From Pseudomonas libanensis (GTDB lineage Bacteria; Pseudomonadota; Gammaproteobacteria; Pseudomonadales; Pseudomonadaceae), in assembly GCF_001439685.1 (NCBI RefSeq), contig NZ_JYLH01000021.1, forward strand, positions 1-64,000: a stretch of 64,000 nt of DNA, given 5' to 3'. The translations under genes and the position numbers were made by a program. Positions 53,123 to 60,131 of the stretch are shown here, piece by piece; positions within the stretch are counted from its first letter, which is position 1; every line of letters starts with the position of its first letter. The notes below the pieces were generated by a model. The model was given only the letters and a program-made list of their open reading frames with translations, made no database searches and was not told the origin of the DNA.

Positions 53123-54391
53123 TCAGGGCGATACCGATGTCCAGGCGGTCATGGCACGTAGTATGGCGCTGAGCAGCATATAGGTCAGCGACGCGGCAAC
53201 AATCCCCACCAGTGGTGCGACCCATGGCGAGTTGAACGCCAGCACGGTGCCCACGCCATACGCTACCAGACCGGGCCAGTTGAACGCCGGCAGGCGGGCT
53301 TGCGCCAGGCGTGGGTATTGGCCACGATAGCGATAGAAGAAGTCCGCCATGATTACCCCGCCAATCGGCGGGATCACCGTGCCCAGCAGGATCAGGTATG
53401 GCACCAGCATGTCATACATGCCGAGCAAGGCGAGCAGGGTGCCGATCACCGCACCGGCCAGGGTCACGGTCTTGCGGCGACGGGTGCGCAGCAGGTTGCA
53501 GCCGGCGACGGCAAAATTGTAGATGGTGTTGTCCTGGGTACTCCAGATGTTGAGCAGCAACATGGCCATCGCCGCCATGGCGAAACCCTGCAGCAGCAAA
53601 ACCTCCACCACATCCGGTTGCTGATAGACGATGGCGCCATAGGCGCCGATCAGCACCATCAGGCCATTGCCGATAAAAAAGCCGATCAGGCTGGCCAGCA
53701 CCGCGACCTTGGCCGAGCGTGAAAAGCGCGTCCAGTTGGTGGCTTGGGTCGCACCGCTGACAAAGGTGCCGAACACCAGGGTGATCGCCGTGGATAAGTC
53801 CAGTTCACCGGTTGGCACCACCGCCAGCAGGCCATCCAGGCCGCCGACTTTCACGGTCGCCACCCACATCGACAGCACCAGCAATATGCCCATGGCCGGC
53901 ACGGCGATATAGGACAGGATTTCCAGCCCGCGATACCCTACGTAGGCCGTGGCGCAGAACAGCAAGCCAAACACCACCATCAACCCCAGCACGCTGCCCT
54001 GGCTCAATTCGAAATACTTGCCCAATACCACGGCCGCCGTGGCAGTACCCCAGGCATACCAGCCAATCTGAGTAAAGCCCAGGATCAAGTCACTGAGCTT
54101 GCTGCCGACTTCGCCAAAGCAGAAACGCCCCATCAACACCGAGTTCAAGCCGCTCTTGAAGGCGATGTAACCCAAACCTGCGGCGTAGATACCCAGCAAC
54201 AGGTTACCCAGGGCCACGACGCCGAGCATCTCGGTGAAACTGAACGCCACCCCAAGCTTGCCGCCGGCAAACATGGTCGCAGTAAAAAACGTGAAGCCCA
54301 GCAGCACCATGGCCGTGGATGCCAGGCCCTTGCGCGCATGCAAGGGGACTTCGCTGAGGGGGTAATCGTTGCCTGGTTCCTGCTGCGTCAT
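53123..54391 (-). CDS. codB: Cytosine permease (NCS1 family)
   Basis: A 422-residue inner-membrane transporter with about 12 segments and CodB-type wording: PLHARKGLASTAMVLLGFTFF, FTQIGWYAWGTAT, ATNWTRFSRSAKVAV, IWSTQDNTIYNFAVAG and PPIGGVIMADFF. It takes up cytosine or related pyrimidines by ion symport. It starts the codB-codA unit with 50 nt between the genes. Given the Ser variant in CodA, the natural cargo may include 5-methylcytosine. Confidence 0.9.
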   Translation of the reverse strand: MTQQEPGNDYPLSEVPLHARKGLASTAMVLLGFTFFTATMFAGGKLGVAFSFTEMLGVVALGNLLLGIYAAGLGYIAFKSGLNSVLMGRFCFGEVGSKLSDLILGFTQIGWYAWGTATAAVVLGKYFELSQGSVLGLMVVFGLLFCATAYVGYRGLEILSYIAVPAMGILLVLSMWVATVKVGGLDGLLAVVPTGELDLSTAITLVFGTFVSGATQATNWTRFSRSAKVAVLASLIGFFIGNGLMVLIGAYGAIVYQQPDVVEVLLLQGFAMAAMAMLLLNIWSTQDNTIYNFAVAGCNLLRTRRRKTVTLAGAVIGTLLALLGMYDMLVPYLILLGTVIPPIGGVIMADFFYRYRGQYPRLAQARLPAFNWPGLVAYGVGTVLAFNSPWVAPLVGIVAASLTYMLLSAILRAMTAWTSVSP

Positions 54392-54575
54392 GTGGGTTGC
54401 TCCCTGAATGAGTGACGCAGGCCTGTTGCAGCGTGCGTGCCAAGTCAGAGGCAGTGATGCGCCCGGGGTTGTGCAGCGTATTTATAGTCAAACCAGGAAG
54501 CGTCGCCGAGAAGGTCATGCCCGGGTTGCCGGTCAAGCGCGAAAACGGTGCAGCAAGTGACACAAGTTGGACCTG

Positions 54576-55025
54576 TTAAATCGCCTGTAGAAATTTGCTC
54601 ATGTACACCCGGCGCAGACCGTTTTCCACGGCCCTATGGGTTTGTGCATACCCTCGACGAGCGTATAGCGCGATGTTCTCGGTCATGGCCTCATTGGTGT
54701 ACAGGTAGATGTGCGTGTAGCCAGAGTCGGCTGCTTGTTGCTCGGCGAAATCCATCAGCACGCGCCCTAGCCCCAGGCCTTGGGCATCCGGTGCCACGGC
54801 CAGGTTATCCAGCAGCAGGCCAGTGTCGGTATCGAGCAGGACGATAAAGCCTTGCACCTGCCCCGCATGGTCCAACACATGTACGCCACCGGCCTCGATC
54901 CGTTGGCGATAGTCTTCCAGCATCGGCGCGGGTTTGCGGCCGATGCGCGAGATGTAAGGCGAGTAAGCAGCCTGGGCGATGGCCTCAATGGCAGCAACAT
55001 CATCGACAGTGGCGGGGCGCATCAT
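54576..55025 (-). CDS. GNAT-family N-acetyltransferase
   Basis: A 149-residue GNAT protein. Motif A with the acetyl-CoA loop is VAPDAQGLGLGRVLMDFAEQQA (the Q-x-x-G-x-G/A signature), followed by IYLYTNEAMTENIALYARRGY. Substrate unknown. It lies between codB and queD on the same strand, but the gaps (about 185 and 77 nt) and a hairpin suggest separate transcripts. Confidence 0.85.
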   Translation of the reverse strand: MMRPATVDDVAAIEAIAQAAYSPYISRIGRKPAPMLEDYRQRIEAGGVHVLDHAGQVQGFIVLLDTDTGLLLDNLAVAPDAQGLGLGRVLMDFAEQQAADSGYTHIYLYTNEAMTENIALYARRGYAQTHRAVENGLRRVYMSKFLQAI

Positions 55026-55060
55026 TGCAATGAACTCCTCTGAAAGACTTTACTGGCACT

Positions 55061-55091
55061 TCGGAAAAACCCCCCGCAGGTGGTTTTCCGA
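55061..55091 (-). terminator. Probable terminator of queD
   Basis: On the minus strand TCGGAAAACC pairs with GGTTTTTCCGA (one bulge) just after the queD stop, with T residues in the descending arm. Confidence 0.55.
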
Positions 55092-55102
55092 CACGCGATC
55101 GC

Positions 55103-55459
55103 TTACTCGCCGCGATAGATGCAACCGCTGGTGCAGGTTTCATGGATACGAATCGCACTGAGCTCGGGCAGCAAGGGCTTCAATTCATTCCAGATCCACT
55201 TGGCCAGCACTTCGCTGGTGGGGTTTTCCAGGCCGGGAATGTCATTGAGGTAGTTGTGGTCGAGGCGTTCGTAGAGCGGCTTGAAAATCGCCTTGATCTC
55301 CGAAAAGTCGCGAATCCAGCCGGTGTGGGGATCCAGGTCGCCGCTCAGGTGGATCGCAACCTTGAACGAATGCCCATGCAGGCGCCCGCATTTGTGGCCC
55401 TCCGGCACGTGGGGCAGGCGATGGGCGGATTCGAATGTAAATTCCTTGAAGATTTCCAC
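55103..55459 (-). CDS. queD: 6-carboxytetrahydropterin synthase QueD
   Basis: A 118-residue enzyme of queuosine/7-deazaguanine synthesis turning dihydroneopterin triphosphate into 6-carboxytetrahydropterin. Zinc and catalytic residues are visible: FESAHRLP, GHKCGRLHGHSF (catalytic Cys and two His), DFSEIK, LDHNYLND and the C-terminal HET segment. The GTG start (VEIFKEFTF) is chosen because family members begin exactly there; the in-frame ATG at 55528 would add 23 residues without likeness. The ribosome site is weak. Confidence 0.9.
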   Translation of the reverse strand: MEIFKEFTFESAHRLPHVPEGHKCGRLHGHSFKVAIHLSGDLDPHTGWIRDFSEIKAIFKPLYERLDHNYLNDIPGLENPTSEVLAKWIWNELKPLLPELSAIRIHETCTSGCIYRGE

Positions 55460-55539
55460 AGTGTTTTCAGCTCGGTCAGGTGTCTGGCAGTCGGCGAGTT
55501 TAACAGCTTGATCAGCCCCTGCGCACACCGCTCCTACCG

Positions 55540-56619
55540 TTAGAGGGCAAGCAACCGGTCACCCAGCGCGCCGTTGTCCGCCAAGGCCAAAAACTCATCC
55601 CCTAGTCGCCGGCTCTCGCTCATCGCGGTTTGCCAATACTTGTTGCGGCTCGGGTCATCGCCCATGAAACGCTTGAAATCACTGCGGTCCGGCAGTTTGC
55701 CGTAGGGCAGGCGAGCCAGGTAGTCCCTGGAGGGTGCCAGCAGCAACACATCCTGCAAGCCTTGCGGGCTGCTGCGTCGCCATGGCAGGCCCTTGTCAAA
55801 CCAGCCGGGGATGACCCGGTCAGTGAAGTGCGGGTACAGCACTATGTCATCGCCGTGGTAGGGCAGGTCGAGGTGATAGTCGAGCAGGCCACCGTCGCGA
55901 TAGGTGCCGGGCCCGGCCCCAGGCAGGTCGCGCACACCTTGCATGACCATGGGGATCGAGCCGGACGCAAGCAGCGCCTGGCGCAGGTTGCCCAATTCCA
56001 GGCTAAGGAAGCGCGACGGGAAATCCTGAAGGGGATGCACTGGCGGTGGCTGGCGCGGGTCGTGGATGATCAGCCGTTCGAAATGCCGCGACAGCCGTGC
56101 GCGGCTGCGCAAGTTATCGGCGATCACCGAAGACAGGCCCAGCCCCAGTCGTCCACGGTGGTCGTCGGCGAGCAGGCCGTGGCTCTTGACCACCATGATG
56201 TTCAGGCGATAGTCGGCGTTGTCCAGTATGCGCGCATCACGGCCAGCCAGCAGGTCATCGAGCATGCGTTGGCAACTCTGGCTGACGTCGGCCATGGTCA
56301 CGCCTTTGGCGAAGCGCTGTTCGTTATACAGGCGGCCCAGGTCCAGCAAGCCTTGCACAGGGTCGGGCAGGCAGGCGCTGGCGAACCGCCAGGAACCGAT
56401 GGACGCGCCGATCAGCGCACGCTCGCGCGGCACGCGGGGTAGCCAGTCACCAAACAGCGCCAGGTCCAGGCCCTGGATGCCCAAGGCCTTGGGGTCGCCA
56501 GCCGCACCGGGGAGAATGCCGACGTCGGCAGGCGCAAGACCCCGCTCGCGAATGCGGGCGAAGGCGCGTTTGCCGGCCTTGAGGGTCAAGGCAGGGAACT
56601 TGATATGGATGGCTGTCAT
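55540..56619 (-). CDS. Patatin-like phospholipase family protein
   Basis: A 359-residue protein with the Ser-Asp dyad of patatins: S73 in GASIGSW and D242 in YRDGGLLDY. The usual oxyanion GGG/GAxRG loop before the serine is not obvious, and the N terminus ALTLKAGKRAFARIRERGL looks different from classic patatins. No signal peptide, so cytoplasmic or secreted by another route. I have seen this family only in proteobacteria with no assigned substrate. The gene is monocistronic. Confidence 0.75.
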   Translation of the reverse strand: MTAIHIKFPALTLKAGKRAFARIRERGLAPADVGILPGAAGDPKALGIQGLDLALFGDWLPRVPRERALIGASIGSWRFASACLPDPVQGLLDLGRLYNEQRFAKGVTMADVSQSCQRMLDDLLAGRDARILDNADYRLNIMVVKSHGLLADDHRGRLGLGLSSVIADNLRSRARLSRHFERLIIHDPRQPPPVHPLQDFPSRFLSLELGNLRQALLASGSIPMVMQGVRDLPGAGPGTYRDGGLLDYHLDLPYHGDDIVLYPHFTDRVIPGWFDKGLPWRRSSPQGLQDVLLLAPSRDYLARLPYGKLPDRSDFKRFMGDDPSRNKYWQTAMSESRRLGDEFLALADNGALGDRLLAL

Positions 56620-56776
56620 ACCGGTCTCTGATTGGGCGAACGGGGCATTATAGAAAATATCGCAAATGGTGGGAGAAACGGCTTGCGCGCAATTGCCATG
56701 GTGGCAATTCAGTTTCAGTTAAGTTGCAGCAGGTAGGGTGACGGCGTAGGAAAACATCCTGTAACGGAGACTTATC

Positions 56777-57079
56777 ATGACGCGCCTCACTGTTCTGGGC
56801 GCCGCCGCTATCATCATGGTTACGGCGACCCAGGCCACAGCCGTGGACCCGGACAAGCCACTGATCGTCCCCGCCACTGTTACTATTGTCGCCTTTGACC
56901 AATTGGACGCCACAGCCCTGGCGCTGCACCCTGGCTCGACGCTGCTGGGCACCGACCTGGATGAGGAATACGGCAAGTACGTCTATGAAGTCGAACTGGA
57001 AGATCGCAACGGCATTGAATGGGACGTTGAACTGGACGCGCTCACCGGGCAGGTTCTCAAGAATCATCAGGATACGTAA
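56777..57079 (+). CDS. PepSY-domain exported protein (BqsP/Q-like), first copy
   Basis: A 100-residue protein with a signal peptide (VLGAAAIIMVTATQATA) and one PepSY repeat (HPGSTLLGTDLDEEYGKYVYEVELEDRNG, about 50-78). PepSY repeats are small periplasmic sensor or modulator modules. GGAG precedes the ATG. The stop overlaps the next start (TAATG). First of four coupled genes ending in a two-component pair, so it probably modulates that sensor or responds to it. Confidence 0.8.
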   Translation: MTRLTVLGAAAIIMVTATQATAVDPDKPLIVPATVTIVAFDQLDATALALHPGSTLLGTDLDEEYGKYVYEVELEDRNGIEWDVELDALTGQVLKNHQDT

Positions 57080-57390
57080 TGAAGGTTAATTTACGCGTGG
57101 GCAGTCGAGTGGCGCTGGTGCTCATGGTTTTTTGCTCCAGCCTGGCGGCCCGCGACCTCAATCAGGATGAAGCCCTGGCCCTGCGCCAGCAGGGCGTGAT
57201 CCTGCCGCTGGAGCAACTGTTGCACCAAGCCATGGCGCGTTACCCCGGCTCGCGGCTGCTGGAGGCCGAGCTGGAAAAGAAACACGGCCAATATGCCTAC
57301 GAAGTGGAACTGGTGACCACCGAAGGCGTGGTGCGTGAGATCAAACTGGACGCCACCAACGGTAATCTGATCAAAGATGAGGAGGACTGA
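57079..57390 (+). CDS. PepSY-domain exported protein, second copy
   Basis: A 103-residue paralogue of the preceding protein: signal peptide (VALVLMVFCSSLAA) and one PepSY repeat (YPGSRLLEAELEKKHGQYAYEVEL). The two proteins share P-GS-LL and YEVEL positions and arose by tandem duplication. It overlaps both neighbours by 1 nt. The order matches what I recall of the bqsPQRS operon of P. aeruginosa. Confidence 0.8.
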   Translation: MKVNLRVGSRVALVLMVFCSSLAARDLNQDEALALRQQGVILPLEQLLHQAMARYPGSRLLEAELEKKHGQYAYEVELVTTEGVVREIKLDATNGNLIKDEED

Positions 57391-58058
57391 TGCGCCTGCT
57401 TCTGGTGGAAGACAACGTGCCCCTGGCTGACGAGTTGCTGGCCGGTTTGCAGCGCCAAGGCTATGCGGTCGACTGGCTGGCCGATGGCCGCGACGCCGCG
57501 TATCAAGGTCGCAGCGAACCCTATGACCTGATCATCCTCGACCTGGGCCTGCCCGGTTTGCCCGGGCTTGATGTGCTTGCGCAATGGCGCACCGCTAAGC
57601 TGGCCATCCCGGTATTGATCCTCACCGCCCGCGATTCCTGGGCCGAGCGTATCGAAGGGCTCAAGGCCGGCGCCGATGATTACCTGAGCAAACCCTTTCA
57701 CCCCGAAGAACTCTACCTGCGCATCCAGGCGCTGTTGCGACGCTCCCACGGCCACTCCAACCAGCCCACCCTGCAGGCCGCAGGCTTGCATCTGGATGAA
57801 GGGCGCCAGTGTGTGCTGCGCGATGGCGCCGAGATCCAGCTGACGGCGGCCGAATTTCGCTTGCTGCGCTACTTCATGCTGCACCCCGAACAGATCCTGT
57901 CGAAAAGCCACCTGGCCGAGCATTTGTATGATGGCGAGACCGAGCGAGACTCCAATGTGCTGGAGGTGCACGTCAACCATCTGCGCCGCAAGCTGGGGCG
58001 CAGTGTGATAGAAACCCGGCGCGGCCAGGGCTACCGGTTTGGCGCCGCCCCGGCATGA
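57390..58058 (+). CDS. bqsR: OmpR-family response regulator BqsR/CarR-like
   Basis: A 222-residue regulator: receiver domain with D51 in LIILDLGLPG, acidic pair VEDN and Lys in YLSKPF, followed by the winged helix with ERDSNVLEVHVNHLRRKLG. In P. aeruginosa BqsRS (also named CarRS) responds to ferrous iron or calcium and controls cation stress and biofilm genes. The name rests on resemblance and on the PepSY pair before it and the TlpQ-like receptor after it. Translationally coupled on both sides. Confidence 0.82.
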   Translation: MRLLLVEDNVPLADELLAGLQRQGYAVDWLADGRDAAYQGRSEPYDLIILDLGLPGLPGLDVLAQWRTAKLAIPVLILTARDSWAERIEGLKAGADDYLSKPFHPEELYLRIQALLRRSHGHSNQPTLQAAGLHLDEGRQCVLRDGAEIQLTAAEFRLLRYFMLHPEQILSKSHLAEHLYDGETERDSNVLEVHVNHLRRKLGRSVIETRRGQGYRFGAAPA

Positions 58059-59368
58059 AGTCGATCCAGCGGCGTTTGAGCCTGGGCCTGATCAGCGTGA
58101 TGGTGGGCGTCGGCGTGGTGCTGGCACAAACCAGCCTGTGGCTGTTCGAGGCCGGTTTGCAGCGTTACCTGGAAGCGGGCCTGCGCAACGACAGTGAGAA
58201 CCTGCTGGTGGCGCTGGTGCGTGGGCCAAACGGCGTACAGCTGGATGAGCAACGCCTGTCACCGGCCTATCAGCGACCGTTCTCCGGGCATTATTTCCGG
58301 ATCGACTTTGCCGATGTCCATTGGCGTTCCCGTTCACTCTGGGACCAGGAACTGCCCAGGCTGCCCGAGGCGGGGCTCAAGGGCAACCTGCAGCTGGGGC
58401 CGGAAGGCCAGCAATTGCTGGTGTTGCGTTCGGACTACAAGCGCTTCGGCCTGCCGATTTCCATCAGCGTGGCCCAGGATTACACGCCCGTGCGGGAGAG
58501 TTTTCGCCTGATGCGCCAGATTGGCCTGGTGATGGGGCTGGCGGCGCTGCTGCTGGTGCTGGTCCTGCAGCGAGTCACCGTGCGCCGCGCCCTGCGCCCA
58601 CTGGAGACGGCGCGTAACCAGATCGCCCAACTGCAACAGGGCCAGCGCTCGCAGCTCGACACCCAGGTGCCGTTGGAGCTGGAACCGCTGGTGGCGCAGA
58701 TCAACCATTTGCTGGCGCACACCGAAGACAGTCTCAAGCGTTCCCGCAATGCGCTCGGCAACCTGGGGCATGCGCTGAAAACCCCAATGGCGGTATTGCT
58801 GAGCGCGGCCTCCAGTGAGGCGCTCAAGGATCATCCGCAGTTGAGCCAGCTATTGCGCGGCCAACTGGAGCAAATCCAGCAACGCCTCAACCGCGAGCTC
58901 AACCGGGCACGGCTGGCTGGCGAAACCCTGCCGGGTGCATTGTTTGATTGTGAAAAAGAACTGCCCGGCCTGCTGGCGACCTTGAACATGATCCATGGCG
59001 ACCATCTTGATCTCAGCTATCACGTTTCGCCGGGCCTGCAATTGCCCTGGGACCGCGAGGACTTGCTGGAATTGCTTGGCAATCTGCTGGATAACGCCTG
59101 TAAGTGGGCGGATGCCGATATTCGGCTGAGCGTCAGCGAAACCCAGCAAGGCTACCGGTTGGTGGTGGAGGACGACGGTCCCGGTATTCCCGAAGCCCAG
59201 CGTAACCAGGTCTTGGGCCGCGGCGCGCGACTGGACGAGCAAATTGACGGACATGGCCTGGGGTTGGGGATCGTGCGGGACATCGTCGAGGTGTGGGGCG
59301 GGACGTTGCAGTTACAGGAGAGTGAGCTGGGTGGGCTTAAGGTACTGATCGAATTACCCAAGCGGTAA
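58055..59368 (+). CDS. bqsS: Sensor histidine kinase BqsS/CarS-like
   Basis: A 437-residue membrane kinase. First membrane segment about 9-30, periplasmic sensor about 31-150, second segment about 157-175, HAMP, then H239 in NLGHALKTPMAV and the ATPase motifs NLLDNACKWA, DDGPGIP and GHGLGLGIV. The RExxE iron(II) motif described for BqsS appears here as R44-N-D-S-E48, so the second acidic residue is Asn. The start overlaps bqsR as ATGA. Confidence 0.82.
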   Translation: MKSIQRRLSLGLISVMVGVGVVLAQTSLWLFEAGLQRYLEAGLRNDSENLLVALVRGPNGVQLDEQRLSPAYQRPFSGHYFRIDFADVHWRSRSLWDQELPRLPEAGLKGNLQLGPEGQQLLVLRSDYKRFGLPISISVAQDYTPVRESFRLMRQIGLVMGLAALLLVLVLQRVTVRRALRPLETARNQIAQLQQGQRSQLDTQVPLELEPLVAQINHLLAHTEDSLKRSRNALGNLGHALKTPMAVLLSAASSEALKDHPQLSQLLRGQLEQIQQRLNRELNRARLAGETLPGALFDCEKELPGLLATLNMIHGDHLDLSYHVSPGLQLPWDREDLLELLGNLLDNACKWADADIRLSVSETQQGYRLVVEDDGPGIPEAQRNQVLGRGARLDEQIDGHGLGLGIVRDIVEVWGGTLQLQESELGGLKVLIELPKR

Positions 59369-59387
59369 TGCCCAGATGAATCTCTAA

Positions 59388-59741
59388 AAGTGTGGGGGCT
59401 TGCTCCCGTGGCGGCCTGACAGTCAACGGCTGCCCAACTGAGGCGTCGCGATCCAAATGTGGGGCTTGCCCCCGATGAGCATGGGTATCTACACAACTTC
59501 GGCACGAGGCTAAATCTGTGGCGAGGGAGCTTGCTCCCGTGACGGCCTGACAGCCGACGCTGATCTAGCTGACGCACCGCGATCCAAATGTGGGAGCTGG
59601 CTTGCCTGCGAAGGCGGCCTGCCAGCCGATGCCAATCTACCTGACACCCCGCAATCAAACTGTGGGAGCGGGCTTGCTCGCGAAGGCGGCCTGACAGGCG
59701 ACACAGCTATACCGGGTACATATCCATTCCTGCGGTAACGG
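59388..59741. repeat. Cluster of five REP-like units
   Basis: Several GGG-AGC-TTGCTC-type palindromes lie in a row (about 59391, 59460, 59521, 59598, 59665), separated by GCGGCCTGACAG-type linkers. The last part, to TAACGG at 59741, repeats 30182-30334. No gene is present. Confidence 0.8.
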
Positions 59742-60131
59742 CCACTTAGGGTTCCGCTCTGACAGCGGGTCACTTTGGAAAAGAGCCCCAAAGTAACCAA
59801 AGGGCTCTTGCCCCACCACTCGGCACCTCGCCTAGGCTCGGTGTGCCCGTAATTCGCCAGTGATTTGGGGGGCCGCCGCCACGCGCCATCCATGGCGCGG
59901 GGCGGCTAAACCGGCATCCCTGCCGGTTTACCCCCCAAATCCCTGTCGAATTCCGGCCAGCGTGGTTTAACGGGGCGCCTGAGATCAAGATCAAGAGCGG
60001 CTCGCTTCGCATCGTGGTTACGGTTGGGTCGGCTGATATAAAGTTGTGTAGATACCTATGCCCCGATGAGGGCGTGTCAGTAAATACATCTGGGGCTGAC
60101 CCAGCGCCATCGGGGGCAAGCCCCCTCCCAC
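59742..60131. repeat. Longer non-coding repeat element
   Basis: Starts where the copy at 30334 diverges. It holds several inverted repeats: AGAGCCC with GGGCTCT (59780-59811), CCATGGCGCGGGGCGG-type palindromes, AAACCGGCAT with GCCGGTTT, and a long run of poly-purine/pyrimidine switches. A REP-like unit (GGGGGCAAGCCCCC) closes it near 60111. Small minus-strand frames (59510-59893, 59770-60012) show no protein-like pattern. I recall similar elements scattered in Pseudomonas genomes. Confidence 0.55.

Noticed and set aside
55460..55540. preQ1 riboswitch before queD
   Set aside because: The gap is about 80 nt and shows no H-type pseudoknot pattern that I can recognise.
59510..60012. Two small minus-strand frames in the repeat-rich gap
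   Set aside because: They cross REP palindromes and a hairpin-rich repeat, have biased composition and no domain pattern.
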